Shown here piece by piece: positions 9,415-18,373 of a stretch of DNA of 64,000 bases (position 1 is the first letter of the stretch; each line of letters opens with the position of its first letter). The DNA lies in NCBI RefSeq assembly GCF_000730625.1, contig NZ_BBIT01000020.1, positions 1 through 64,000 on the forward strand, read 5' to 3'. This DNA comes from Pseudomonas oryzihabitans NBRC 102199. GTDB taxonomy: Bacteria; Pseudomonadota; Gammaproteobacteria; Pseudomonadales; Pseudomonadaceae. The notes below the pieces were generated by a model that had not been told where the DNA came from, made no database searches, and saw nothing but the letters and a program-made list of their open reading frames with translations. The position numbers and the translations under genes are program-made.

Positions 9415-10041
9415 TCAGGACGCCGGATGGCGCGCCCGGGCGTAGGCGATGAAGCCGTCGATATCGGCGCTGCACAGGTATTCGCCGGCGGCGAGGATCT
9501 CCGCCTCGGGCCAGTCCCACCAGGCGATGTCGAGCAGCGCCTGGCAGGTGGCTTCGGTAAACCGCCACTTGATGAAGCGTGCCGGATTGCCGCCCACCAC
9601 CGCATAGGGCGGCACGTCGCGGGTGACCACGGCGCCAGCGGCCACCACGGCGCCATGGCCGATGGTGACGCCAGAGAGGATCAGCGCATCGGTGCAGATC
9701 CAGCAGTCGCTGCCGATCACCACGTCGCCACGGGTGCCGCCGTAGTCCTTGATGTGGGCCAGGTCGTCGACGAAGGCGGGAAAGGGATAGGTGGTCACCC
9801 AGTCCAGCCGGTGCAGGCCGCCAAGCAGGATGCGCACCCCTTCGGCGATGGAGGTGTAGCGCCCCAGGCGCAGGGTGGCGCCTTCCTTGAGATCGAACAC
9901 CTTGGGCGCGCCATAGGTGCCGGCGCCGATCTCGTAGTCGGGCAGCTCGCGGCGCAGGCGCGCCGTGCGCTGGTGCAGGCGGGGCAGGGCGGCCAGGGCC
10001 TGGCGTTCACGTTTCTTGCGCAGCTTGTCGAGAAAACCCAT
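9415..10041 (-). CDS. CatB-type hexapeptide O-acetyltransferase
   Basis: Encodes 208 residues with a left-handed beta-helix of the xenobiotic acetyltransferase (CatB) class: [54 protein letters not shown] and [21 protein letters not shown] near residues 40-165, then a short helical tail. It transfers acetyl from acetyl-CoA to a hydroxyl of an unknown acceptor. A glycan or antibiotic acceptor is possible, but no polysaccharide genes are adjacent. The Lys/Arg-rich start [13 protein letters not shown] is unusual for the family. Confidence 0.86.
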   Translation of the reverse strand: MGFLDKLRKKRERQALAALPRLHQRTARLRRELPDYEIGAGTYGAPKVFDLKEGATLRLGRYTSIAEGVRILLGGLHRLDWVTTYPFPAFVDDLAHIKDYGGTRGDVVIGSDCWICTDALILSGVTIGHGAVVAAGAVVTRDVPPYAVVGGNPARFIKWRFTEATCQALLDIAWWDWPEAEILAAGEYLCSADIDGFIAYARARHPAS

Positions 10042-10095
10042 GGCGGTGCCCTGGCGAAAAGTATCCGGCAGGATACAGAAGCGCCTGGGCCGCGC

Positions 10096-10839
10096 TCAAT
10101 CGCCGGGCTCGGCCCGCTCGCCCTCCATCGCCGGCAGGCCGAGCTGGTCGGCGAGATCCTGGAGGTCGCTCGCTTCCAGATCCCAGCCGCCTGCGGAGAC
10201 TTCGCCACCGGCCGGGCCCTTTTCCCGCGGGCGCTGGATGAAGGCGGTGGCCAGGCCCAACTCCTTGGCCGCCTGCAGGTCGCCATTGTGGGCGGCGCAG
10301 AGCATTACCTGTTCCGGTTCCAGGTCGAGCAGGGCGCAGGCACCCAGGTAGACCTCCGCGGCCGGCTTGTAGCGCTGGAAGAGATCGGCGCCAAAGAGCA
10401 TGTCCCAGGGCAGCCTGGCATGGCGGGCCATGTCCAGCAGCAGACTGACATTGCCATTGGACAGGGCGCAGACCGGATAGCCCTGGCGCAGCCGCGTGAG
10501 ACCCGGCACGGCATCGGGCCAGGGGGTCAGCTGGTGCCAGAGTCTATTGATCCAGGCCACCTCGGCGGTGGTCAGGCCGACCAGGCCGTAACGGGGCAGC
10601 AATTCGTCCAGCGCCAGCCGATGCACCTCGTCGAGGGGCAGCCAGGGCAGGCTGCGGGCCTCGATCTGCGGCAGGATGGCCTCGTAGGCTTCGGCGCGCC
10701 AGGCATCGGCCAGCCGCTCCCAGTCGCCCTGGACGCCATGCTTGGCCGACAGTCCCTGCAAGCCCTCGACCAGGCTGCCACGCCAGTCCACCACGGTGCC
10801 GAAGACATCGAAAAGTAGCGCCCGGACGGTCGTCGTCAT
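10096..10839 (-). CDS. HAD-family haloacid dehalogenase type II
   Basis: Encodes 247 residues of the L-2-haloacid dehalogenase-like HAD subfamily. Motif I is LLFDVFGTVVDW with nucleophile Asp near residue 10, motif II is ALSNGN, and the later CAAHNGDLQAAKELG covers the acidic motif. Substrate is unproven; many such enzymes act on 2-haloacids or short phosphorylated acids. The start at 10839 has a GGAG site eight bases upstream; an earlier in-frame ATG at 10881 lacks one. It is divergent from a second HAD gene. Confidence 0.87.
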   Translation of the reverse strand: MTTTVRALLFDVFGTVVDWRGSLVEGLQGLSAKHGVQGDWERLADAWRAEAYEAILPQIEARSLPWLPLDEVHRLALDELLPRYGLVGLTTAEVAWINRLWHQLTPWPDAVPGLTRLRQGYPVCALSNGNVSLLLDMARHARLPWDMLFGADLFQRYKPAAEVYLGACALLDLEPEQVMLCAAHNGDLQAAKELGLATAFIQRPREKGPAGGEVSAGGWDLEASDLQDLADQLGLPAMEGERAEPGD

Positions 10840-10939
10840 GGGTAGACTCCTGCAGAAGGTTGTCTCCACCAGACGGAGCACGGGTGACGGGGGTTCCCCC
10901 GGAGTGCCCGAAGGTCACCTCTCGCCAAAGGATCCCTGC

Positions 10940-11527
10940 ATGACACTGCGTCACCTCAGCCACTGGGTGTTCGACCTGGACGGTACCCTGACCCTGGCGG
11001 TACACGACTTCGCCGCCATTCGCCGGCATCTGGGCATCCCCGAACAGGCCGACATCCTCCATCACCTGGCCGAGCTGCCGGCCACCGAGCGCGAGGCCAA
11101 GCACGCCTGGCTGTTCGAGCACGAGCGCGAACTGGCCGTCGCTGCCCGCCCGGCACCGGGCGCGGTCGCCCTCATCCGGCGCCTGCACGAGGACGGTCGC
11201 CCGCTGGGCATCCTCACCCGCAATGCCCGCGACCTGGCACTGCTGACCCTGGCGGCCATCGGTCTGGAAGACTGCTTCGCGCCCGCCGCGGTGCTGGGGC
11301 GCGACGAGGCGCCGCCCAAGCCCGATCCGGGTGGCCTGCTTCGGCTGGCCGAACTCTGGCAGGTGGCGCCAGACCGCCTGGTGATGATCGGCGATCACCG
11401 CTACGACCTGGAGTGCGGGCGGGCCGTGGGCTGCCGGACGCTGCAGGTCAATCAGCCGGGCGATCCCTGGCCGGCGGCGCGGGACCAGCGCTTCGAGACT
11501 TGCACCGAGATCCTGGCGGCGCTCTGA
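10940..11527 (+). CDS. HAD-family phosphatase (phosphoglycolate phosphatase-like)
   Basis: Encodes 195 residues. Motif I is WVFDLDGTLT with nucleophile Asp near residue 11, motif II is LGILTRNA, motif III is the Lys in PPKPDPGGL, and motif IV is MIGDHRYDL. A small helical cap lies between motifs I and II, giving a subclass I HAD hydrolase. It resembles short Gph-like phosphatases; substrate is unknown. ATG at 10940, not an upstream frame opening at 10742, because homology begins here. The type II HAD gene is divergent. Confidence 0.85.
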   Translation: MTLRHLSHWVFDLDGTLTLAVHDFAAIRRHLGIPEQADILHHLAELPATEREAKHAWLFEHERELAVAARPAPGAVALIRRLHEDGRPLGILTRNARDLALLTLAAIGLEDCFAPAAVLGRDEAPPKPDPGGLLRLAELWQVAPDRLVMIGDHRYDLECGRAVGCRTLQVNQPGDPWPAARDQRFETCTEILAAL

Positions 11528-11619
11528 CGCCAGGAAATTGCCCGTCAGGCGCAAATAGTCTGTTGTTTGCCGGGCCACTGGCTAAGATGCCGGCTTCGGA
11601 TCCATCTCAGGCCAGCCCT

Positions 11620-13809
11620 ATGAGCCTCCATGCCCCTTCCAGCGACCAGCCGTCCTCCAGCGATCTGCGTCAGTACGAGCGCCAGACGCTGGAAAGCCTT
11701 GCCACCGGGCTGCCTCTGACCAGCGTGCTGCATGCGCTGCTGCAGCGGGTGGAGGCCCTGGCCCAGGTTCGCCTGCATGCCTGCATTTTGTTGCTCAGCG
11801 AGGATGGCCGCTATCTGCAGGACGGCATCGCGCCCAGTCTACCGGAAGCCTACAGCCGCGATCTCGGGCGGCTGGAGATCGGTCCGCTGGCAGGCTCCTG
11901 TGGCACCGCCGCCTACCGGCGCGAAGCCGTCTATGTCGAGGACATCGCCTGCGATCCGCTGTGGGCGGGCGCCCGTGACCTGGCGCTGCGCTACGGCCTG
12001 CGGGCCTGCTGGTCGATGCCGCTGCTGGCCCTGGATGGCCGGCTGCTGGGCACCTTCGCCAACTACTATCTGGAGCCACGGCGCCCCCTGGTCGCCGAGC
12101 GCGACGCCTTCCGTCTGGTCACCGAGACCGCCGCCCTGGCCATCGAGCGCCACCAGGCGGATCTGCAGCTGCGCGAAAGCGAAGACCACTATCGGCATCT
12201 GGTGGAACTCAATCCCCAGTACACCTGGACCTGCGATCCCGACGGCGGGCGGATGGTCTTTTCGCCGCGCTGGCAGCAACTGACCGGCCAGCCGGCGCTG
12301 CACGCCGATACCTTCTGGACGCTGCTGCATCCGGACGACCGCCAGGCGACCCGGCAGGCCTGGGACGCGGCGCGCCGCGCCGGTCGGGCCTACGACCAGG
12401 AGCACCGGGTACGGGTGGCGGATGGCAGCCACTGCTGGCTGCGCACCCGCGCCTATCCGCGGCGCGATGAAGCGGGCGCCGTGATCCGCTGGTACGGCAC
12501 CAGCGAAGACATCGATGACCGCCGCGAGGCCGAAGAGGCCCTGCGCCGCGAGCGCGCCACCCTGGAGGTCCAGGTGCAGGCGCGGACCGCCGAACTGGAG
12601 GAGAGCAATCGCCAGCTGCGCGAGGAGATGCACAGTCGCGCCCAGGCCGAGGAGCTGCTGCGCCAGGCGCAGAAGATGGAAGCCGTGGGCCAGCTCACCG
12701 GCGGCATCGCCCACGATTTCAACAACCTGCTGGCCGGCATCCAGGCCAGCCTGGATCTCCTGCGCCGCCGCCTGGCGCCGGAGGTCCTGGCCGGGGTCGG
12801 CAGTCTGCTCGACACCGCCACCCAGTCGGTCGGACGGGGCGCCAGTCTCACTCATCGACTGCTGGCCTTTTCCCGTCGCCAGACGCTCAATCCCCAGGCG
12901 GTCGACGTCGCCCGGCTGATCGGCGGCTTCCAGGAATTGCTGCTGCACAGCCTGGGTCCGCAGATCCGCTGCCAGCTCGAACTGGAGGCCGGACTCTGGC
13001 CGGTCGACGTCGATCCGCACCAGCTGGAAAACGCCCTGCTGAATCTGGCCATCAACAGCCGCGATGCCATGCCGGCGGGTGGCACCCTGACCATCCGCGC
13101 GCGCAACTGGGTGCAGTCCGACGCCGATCCGGGGCTGCCGGCGGGCGACTACCTCTTGATCGAGGTCGGCGACGATGGCGTGGGCATGGCGCCGGAGGTG
13201 CTGGAGCGGGTCTTCGAACCCTTCTTCACCACGAAGCCGGTGGGCCAGGGCTCGGGGTTGGGACTGTCCATGATCTATGGCTTCGTCCGCCAGTCGCGCG
13301 GCCAGGTGAGCGTGACCAGCGCGCCGGGGCAGGGCTGTCGGGTGAGCCTGCTGCTGCCGCGTCATCCGGCCCTGGCCGCCCAGGCACCCCAGCCGGTCGC
13401 CAGTGCCCCGACCGCCCGCGTTCTGCCCGGCGTCCGGGTGCTGCTGGTGGAAGACGATGCGGTCATCCGCGAATTGCTGGTGCAGGTGTTCGTCGACCTG
13501 GGCTGGGAGTATCGCGACGCCGTGGATGCCGAGTCGGCGCTGGCGGCCCTGCGCGAAGGCGAGGGCTTCGACCTGCTGATCACCGATGTCGGCCTGCCGG
13601 GGCTCAACGGCCGCTTGCTGGCCGGCGCGGCCCGTACCCTCAGGCCGCACCTGCCGATCCTCTTCATCACCGGTTATGCGGCGGGCAACGAGCCGCCCGT
13701 CCCGCTGGTCGGCGAGCGCATGGCGGTGCTGGGCAAGCCCTTCACCCTGGAAGCCTTCGTCGCCCAGGTGCAGGAGCTACTGGACGCGCCCGCCGCCCTG
13801 GCGCGCTGA
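11620..13809 (+). CDS. Hybrid sensor histidine kinase (GAF-PAS-HisKA-HATPase-REC)
   Basis: Encodes 729 residues from ATG 11620 (an in-frame ATG at 11587 is an alternative). No membrane segment is visible, so the sensor is cytosolic. A GAF domain (about 20-175) is followed by a PAS domain (about 190-305, [17 protein letters not shown]), a coiled linker, the HisKA box [13 protein letters not shown] with phospho-acceptor His 365, an HATPase domain ([24 protein letters not shown]), and a receiver domain with phospho-acceptor Asp 656 ([10 protein letters not shown]). No dedicated response regulator or output gene is adjacent. Its last 33 bases overlap the convergent hydrolase gene. Confidence 0.9.
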   Translation: MSLHAPSSDQPSSSDLRQYERQTLESLATGLPLTSVLHALLQRVEALAQVRLHACILLLSEDGRYLQDGIAPSLPEAYSRDLGRLEIGPLAGSCGTAAYRREAVYVEDIACDPLWAGARDLALRYGLRACWSMPLLALDGRLLGTFANYYLEPRRPLVAERDAFRLVTETAALAIERHQADLQLRESEDHYRHLVELNPQYTWTCDPDGGRMVFSPRWQQLTGQPALHADTFWTLLHPDDRQATRQAWDAARRAGRAYDQEHRVRVADGSHCWLRTRAYPRRDEAGAVIRWYGTSEDIDDRREAEEALRRERATLEVQVQARTAELEESNRQLREEMHSRAQAEELLRQAQKMEAVGQLTGGIAHDFNNLLAGIQASLDLLRRRLAPEVLAGVGSLLDTATQSVGRGASLTHRLLAFSRRQTLNPQAVDVARLIGGFQELLLHSLGPQIRCQLELEAGLWPVDVDPHQLENALLNLAINSRDAMPAGGTLTIRARNWVQSDADPGLPAGDYLLIEVGDDGVGMAPEVLERVFEPFFTTKPVGQGSGLGLSMIYGFVRQSRGQVSVTSAPGQGCRVSLLLPRHPALAAQAPQPVASAPTARVLPGVRVLLVEDDAVIRELLVQVFVDLGWEYRDAVDAESALAALREGEGFDLLITDVGLPGLNGRLLAGAARTLRPHLPILFITGYAAGNEPPVPLVGERMAVLGKPFTLEAFVAQVQELLDAPAALAR

Positions 13810-14814
13810 AGCCTGGTCGCCGGTGCCGAACAGTGCCTGGCGGCCTGCGGGCGAGGTAAAGATGGCGTCGCCGTTGTGGCCCACGCCGGGCACCTCGATC
13901 AGCGCCTGGCGCAGCCCCGGATGGCGGCCCTGGAGATAGCGGTAGTAATTCAGCCCGCGGGCCAGGCGATAGGGGCCCTGGGCCTCGGCGGCGCAGCCCT
14001 TGTCCAGCGCCGGATGGTTGGGATCGGTGTCCTCGGCGCCCAGCAGATAGGTCAGGTCGAGTCCCGCATAGTGCTCTTCCAGGCTGGCGGCCGTGCGACC
14101 CGCGGCATAGGCCGGCAGGCCCTGCATGCCGTATTTCCAGGTGTCGAAGTCCGGGCAGCTGGCCGCCGCGGCGAAGGGCACGGGCTGGCCCTGGGCATCC
14201 GGACGACGGGTATCGAAATAGGCATAGGACGAGGGATTGGCCACCACGTATCTCAGGCGAATGCCCTGGGCGACGAGGGCCTGCTCGCCCTGGCCGAGCA
14301 CGGCGTAGCGCTGCACCACCTGGCCACCGCCGGAATGTCCGGCGATCACCACCTCCTGCAGATTGGGCAGCAGCCGACGCTCCGCCAGACGGGCGAGCAG
14401 GGCATCGAACACCGCGAAGCTGCTCAGCGGCTGCGGACCCAGGGCGGGCTCGCCGCCCATCCAGGCATTGCCCTGCCAGCGCAGCAGGGTGTCCGGCAGC
14501 CGATGGCGTTGGACGTCCGTTTCATTGAGGAATTGCGGGGCGATCACCAGGGTGTCCGCCATGGCGCCGGCCGCTGTCGTGGCCGTTTCGCCGGAGCGAA
14601 AATAGGTCGCGGCATTGCGCAGGCGGCCATGCACGATGACCAGGGCGCGGCGGATTTCCGGATGGGGCCGGTCCCAGTCGGTGGACAGCTGCAGCGCGGC
14701 CTGCGCCTGGCCGATCGGCAGCCGGTCGCTGACGATACGGGCGACCCCCTCATGGGGCGCCGCCAGGGCGGAGCCCCAGGCCAGGGCCAGGCACAGCGCA
14801 AGCAGGCGACGCAT
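13777..14814 (-). CDS. Secreted alpha/beta hydrolase
   Basis: Encodes 345 residues starting with a clear signal peptide (MRRLLALCLALAWGSALAAP), so the product is probably periplasmic or secreted. The alpha/beta hydrolase fold is shown by ALVIVHGRLRNA (oxyanion strand), the nucleophile elbow VIAGHSGGGQ near residue 180, and a late GVGHNGDA that supplies the catalytic His. It may be an esterase; the substrate is unknown. The start at 14814 is chosen for the signal peptide. Its 3' end overlaps the convergent histidine kinase gene by 33 bases. Confidence 0.83.
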   Translation of the reverse strand: MRRLLALCLALAWGSALAAPHEGVARIVSDRLPIGQAQAALQLSTDWDRPHPEIRRALVIVHGRLRNAATYFRSGETATTAAGAMADTLVIAPQFLNETDVQRHRLPDTLLRWQGNAWMGGEPALGPQPLSSFAVFDALLARLAERRLLPNLQEVVIAGHSGGGQVVQRYAVLGQGEQALVAQGIRLRYVVANPSSYAYFDTRRPDAQGQPVPFAAAASCPDFDTWKYGMQGLPAYAAGRTAASLEEHYAGLDLTYLLGAEDTDPNHPALDKGCAAEAQGPYRLARGLNYYRYLQGRHPGLRQALIEVPGVGHNGDAIFTSPAGRQALFGTGDQASARQGGGRVQ

Positions 14815-14834
14815 CGGGGATCTCCCGCTAGAGG

Positions 14835-15695
14835 TCAGAGCGCCTTGGCGGCAAAGGTGTCGCAGCTCTCCACCTTGCCACTGTCGAAGCCGGTGCGGAA
14901 CCACTTGACCCGCTGCGCGGAGCTGCCGTGGGTAAAGGAATCCGGTACCACGCGGCCCTGGGACTGGCGTTGCAGGCGATCATCGCCAATGGCGTTGGCG
15001 GCGTTCAGCGCCTTCTCCAGGTCCCCCGGCTCCAGCCAGTTCAGCCGCTTCTGGGCGTCGTTGGCCCAGACCCCGGCATAGCAGTCGGCCTGCAGTTCCA
15101 GGCGTACCGACAACCCGGTGGCACCCTCGGTGGGAATGCCACGGCGGCGCGCCGCTTCCATCTTGCTGGTGGTACCGGTGAGGTTCTGCACATGGTGGCC
15201 GACCTCGTGGGCGATCACATAGGCACGGGCGAAGTCGCCGTCGGCGCCGAAACGCTGCTGCAGTTCCTGGAAGAAGGTCAGGTCCAGGTAGACCTTGCTG
15301 TCCACCGGGCAATAGAAGGGACCGCTGGCCGCGGTGGCGCCGCCGCAACCAGATTGCACCTGGCCGTTGAACAGCACCAGCTTCGGCGGCTGATACTGCT
15401 CGCCATGGGCCTGGAAGATGCGCGTCCAGGTGTTTTCGGTCTCGCCCAGCACCACGCGGACGAAGTCCACCTGGCGATTGTCGGCCGGGGCGGTGGTCTC
15501 CTGCTGGCTCGGCGCGCTCTGGCCGCTGAGGCTGATCAGGTTGCCGAGGATCTGCGTCGGACTCTGGCCGCTGAGCAGGCCGAACACCACCACCAGGGCC
15601 ACGCCACCCAGGCCGAGGCCGCCGCCGATCTTCATGCCGCGTCCACCGCTGGCCTGTTGCACGTTGTCGCTACGTTGTCCCTTGTCCCACTGCAT
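14835..15695 (-). CDS. YpfJ-family neutral zinc metallopeptidase
   Basis: Encodes 286 residues, matching E. coli YpfJ (287). A charged N-terminus (MQWDKGQRSDNVQ) leads to one glycine-rich membrane helix (about 23-42), then a periplasmic zinc domain with YVIAHEVGHHVQNL, in which HEVGHH is the HExxH motif, and LELQADCYAGVWA, which gives the third ligand. The C-terminus has GDDRLQ..GRVVPDSFTHGSS. The substrate is unknown. ATG 15695 is chosen because the upstream open frame runs into a dispersed palindromic element. Confidence 0.92.
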   Translation of the reverse strand: MQWDKGQRSDNVQQASGGRGMKIGGGLGLGGVALVVVFGLLSGQSPTQILGNLISLSGQSAPSQQETTAPADNRQVDFVRVVLGETENTWTRIFQAHGEQYQPPKLVLFNGQVQSGCGGATAASGPFYCPVDSKVYLDLTFFQELQQRFGADGDFARAYVIAHEVGHHVQNLTGTTSKMEAARRRGIPTEGATGLSVRLELQADCYAGVWANDAQKRLNWLEPGDLEKALNAANAIGDDRLQRQSQGRVVPDSFTHGSSAQRVKWFRTGFDSGKVESCDTFAAKAL

Positions 15696-15725
15696 GGCGG
15701 CCGCCTCGTGATTGTCGTTATCGCT

Positions 15726-15870
15726 TGCTTCTACCCGAAAAGCGTCTGCGCATCGGTGATGCTTCGTTGAGAAGCCCTTCGGAATGCTCATTTACCGCTC
15801 GTAAATTCCGCTTCCTCAGGACTTTTCGCCTCGCCTGACCTTCGCTCGACGACTTTTCGGACAGAAGCTA
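15726..15870. repeat. Dispersed ~140-bp palindromic element, copy A
   Basis: Two imperfectly complementary arms of about 70 bases flank a centre at 15790-15802 (TTTAC, five bases, GTAAA). The outer arms read CTTCTACCCGAAAAG and CTTTTCGGACAGAAG. A second copy lies at 55211-55353, with the same GGAATGCTCATTTAC core and GCCTGACCTTCGCTCG arm. It sits just upstream of the YpfJ-type gene. Confidence 0.8.
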
Positions 15871-15908
15871 GGACCGCGGGGCGCGCCAAAAATGCGTTAC
15901 CGGAAATG

Positions 15909-15937
15909 ACAACGCCCGCGACGGGCGCGGGCGTTGT
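15909..15937 (-). terminator. Hairpin terminator after the alcohol dehydrogenase gene
   Basis: A 12-bp stem (ACAACGCCCGCG and its complement) around a five-base loop lies 21 bases past the dehydrogenase stop on the minus strand. The tail after it is only weakly T-rich (TCATTTCC), so efficiency is uncertain. Confidence 0.65.
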
Positions 15938-15957
15938 TGGCGGAGCGGAGCGCGGGA

Positions 15958-17025
15958 TCAGGCCGCGGTCTGGCCCTGCTTGAGGCTCTGCATGTCGATC
16001 ACGAAGCGGTACTTCACATCGCTCTTGAGCATGCGCTCATAGGCTTCGTTGATGTCCTGGATGGCGATCTGCTCGATGTCCGAGACGATGCCGTGCTTGG
16101 CGCAGAAGTCCAGCATCTCCTGGGTCTCGCGGATGCCACCGATGAGCGAACCGGCCAGCTGGCGGCGCTTCATCACCAGGTTGAAGACGCTGGGCGCCGG
16201 GTGCGGCTCGGCGGGTACGCCGACCAGGGTCATGGTGCCGTCCCACTTCAGCAGGGTGAGGAAGGCGTCCAGGTTGTGCGGCGCGGCCACGGTGTTGAGG
16301 ATGAAGTCGAAGCTGTTCGCGTGGGCGGCCATCTCGTCTTCGTTCTTCGACACCACCACCTCGTCGGCGCCCAGGCGCAGGGCATCGTCCTTCTTGCCTG
16401 CGCTGGTGGTGAAGAGCACCACGTGGGCACCCATGGCATGGGCGATCTTGACGCCCATGTGGCCGAGGCCACCCAGGCCGACGATGCCGACCTTCTTGCC
16501 CGGGCCGACCTTCCAGTGGGCCAGCGGCGAGTAGGTGGTGATGCCGGCGCACAGCAGCGGCGCCACGGCGGCCAGGTTCTCGGTGTGGCTCACCTTGAGC
16601 ACGAACTTCTCGTTGACCACGATGTGGTCGGAGTAGCCGCCCTGGGTGTTCTCGCTGCCACCGTAGAGGTTGCCGTTGTAGGTGCCGGTGAAACCGTTCT
16701 CGCAGTAGGACTCTTCACCGGCGTCACAGGGGGCGCAGTGCTGGCAGCTGTCGACCATGCAGCCGACGCCGACGGTGTCGCCGACCTTGAAGTTCTTCAC
16801 GTGGGCACCGACCGCGGTCACCTTGCCGACGATCTCGTGACCGGGCACGGACGGGTACAGGGTGTTGTTCCACTCGTTGCGGGCAGTGTGCAGGTCGGAA
16901 TGGCAGACGCCGCAGAAGAGGATGTCGATCTGCACGTCGTGGGCGCCGGGTTCGCGCCGCTCGAAGGAGAAGGGCGCCAGGGGCTGGTCGGCGGACTGGG
17001 CAGCGTAGCCTTGGGCTTGGCTCAT
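15958..17025 (-). CDS. NADPH-dependent zinc alcohol dehydrogenase (YahK/CAD type)
   Basis: Encodes 355 residues of the cinnamyl-alcohol-dehydrogenase branch of zinc dehydrogenases, which reduce a wide range of aldehydes. Visible are the catalytic zinc ligands in FCGVCHSDLH (about 38-47) and PGHEIVG, the structural-zinc cysteines in CQHCAPCDAGEESYC (about 95-109), and the Rossmann motif IVGLGGLGHMG near 180. The start at 17025 has GAGG six bases upstream; a second ATG four codons earlier lacks a site. The LysR gene upstream on the same strand is separated by about 250 bp and is not clearly linked. Confidence 0.93.
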   Translation of the reverse strand: MSQAQGYAAQSADQPLAPFSFERREPGAHDVQIDILFCGVCHSDLHTARNEWNNTLYPSVPGHEIVGKVTAVGAHVKNFKVGDTVGVGCMVDSCQHCAPCDAGEESYCENGFTGTYNGNLYGGSENTQGGYSDHIVVNEKFVLKVSHTENLAAVAPLLCAGITTYSPLAHWKVGPGKKVGIVGLGGLGHMGVKIAHAMGAHVVLFTTSAGKKDDALRLGADEVVVSKNEDEMAAHANSFDFILNTVAAPHNLDAFLTLLKWDGTMTLVGVPAEPHPAPSVFNLVMKRRQLAGSLIGGIRETQEMLDFCAKHGIVSDIEQIAIQDINEAYERMLKSDVKYRFVIDMQSLKQGQTAA

Positions 17026-17274
17026 GAGATACCTCATCTAGGTGGTGGAACTGAGTGGTGGAGCAGGGCGGCCAGGTTGGCCTGGCCCGGTGACAAACCG
17101 TCGATCCTGCTGAGCCAGAGCCGACGGCACCAATCGATCGTCTCGATAATCGTCATGCCGCCCATCGATGGAACTCAGGGACGAGCGGGCGTACGAGGTT
17201 TTACGACCGGGGTGTCCGAGCGGATGTTCCCGTCCGTGGCGCGGCGGCCGGGGCCACTGGTCGAGCGGTCGTGG

Positions 17275-18207
17275 TTAGCGCGAAAGCTTCGGCGCCACCG
17301 TGGGCAGCAGGCGACTGGCCAGGTGCTCCAGCAGCAGCCGGACCCGCGGCAGACTCTCGCGACTGCGCGGCCACACCAGGTTGATCGGCGAGCCCTCGAC
17401 GCCGTGCTCGGGCAGCACGTCCACCAGGGCGCCGCTGGCTAGGTGCGTGGCGATCAGCCAGGTCGGCAACTGGGCGATGCCATGCCCGGCCAGGGCGGCC
17501 AGCACCTCGCCTTCGCCATCCCCCACCACCAGGCGCGGCTGGAAGATCCAGCGTTCGCTGTCGCCCGGCTGTTCGCCGCGCAGCTGCCAGGGGCTGATCA
17601 GGCCATCGGCCTGGCGAAAGCCGATGCACTGGTGATCGACCAGCTCGGCCGGGGTCCGGGGGCGGCCATGCTGGGCGAGATAGCCCGGGGCGGCGCAAAA
17701 GACCTGGCGCTGGGTACCGAGGAAGCGATGCCCCAGGCTGGCCGGCCAGGCATCGGAGCCGCCGATGCGCACCAGGATGTCGATGCCCTCGTGGACCGGA
17801 TCGACGAAGCGATCCGACAGCGACAGGTCCGGTCGCAACAGCGGATAGCGGTGCAGCAGCTCTAGGATCAGCGGCAGCACATGCAGCCGGCCATAGGAGG
17901 CGGGCAGGTCGATGCGCACCCGGCCGTGGGGCTCGCCGTCCTGGGCGGCCAGGCCCACTTCGGCCTGTTCCAGCTCGGCCAGCACCCCGGTGCAGGTGCG
18001 ATAGAAGCGGGTGCCGGCTTCGGTCAGGCTCAGCCGGCGGGTGGTGCGCTGGAACAGCCGCACGCCCAGCCGGCTTTCCAGCCGGGCCACGCTCTTGCCG
18101 ACGGCCGAACCGGTGAGATTGAGGCGCTCGCCAGCCGCCGTGAAGCTGCCGAGATCGGCCACGGTGACGAAGACGTCGAGGCCCTTGAGGCGTTCGGAGG
18201 AATACAA
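17275..18207 (-). CDS. LysR-family regulator, divergent from PRISE-like reductase
   Basis: Encodes 310 residues. Residues 5-65 form the helix-turn-helix (LKGLDVFVTVADLGSFTAAG, then SAVGKSVARLESRLGVRLFQRTTR), followed by an effector domain of the CrgA/DsdC-like group (GRVRIDLPASYGRLHVLPL). Such proteins usually control the gene they face, here the SDR reductase at 18374. An inverted repeat CGGAATC-T-GATTCCG lies 17 bases upstream of its start. ATG at 18207. Confidence 0.88.
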   Translation of the reverse strand: MYSSERLKGLDVFVTVADLGSFTAAGERLNLTGSAVGKSVARLESRLGVRLFQRTTRRLSLTEAGTRFYRTCTGVLAELEQAEVGLAAQDGEPHGRVRIDLPASYGRLHVLPLILELLHRYPLLRPDLSLSDRFVDPVHEGIDILVRIGGSDAWPASLGHRFLGTQRQVFCAAPGYLAQHGRPRTPAELVDHQCIGFRQADGLISPWQLRGEQPGDSERWIFQPRLVVGDGEGEVLAALAGHGIAQLPTWLIATHLASGALVDVLPEHGVEGSPINLVWPRSRESLPRVRLLLEHLASRLLPTVAPKLSR

Positions 18208-18223
18208 GGCAGGCTCCCGATTG

Positions 18224-18238
18224 CGGAATCTGATTCCG
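18224..18238. promoter_or_regulatory. Inverted repeat in LysR/PRISE divergent promoter
   Basis: CGGAATC and GATTCCG flank a single T, giving a perfect 7+7 palindrome 17 bp upstream of the LysR start and 136 bp from the reductase start. The position fits an operator of the divergent pair; a classical T-N11-A box is not certain. Confidence 0.5.
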
Positions 18239-18373
18239 GTTAAAAAGGAATTTATACCCAGGATACGCCGTTAATTCTCCAATAGGCTGGAATCAACCCT
18301 GAGACAAGGCACTCCCTTATCTACAGCGCCTGCGACCGCCGCAGGCCGTCTCCCATCCCTATCTGGAGGTTTC

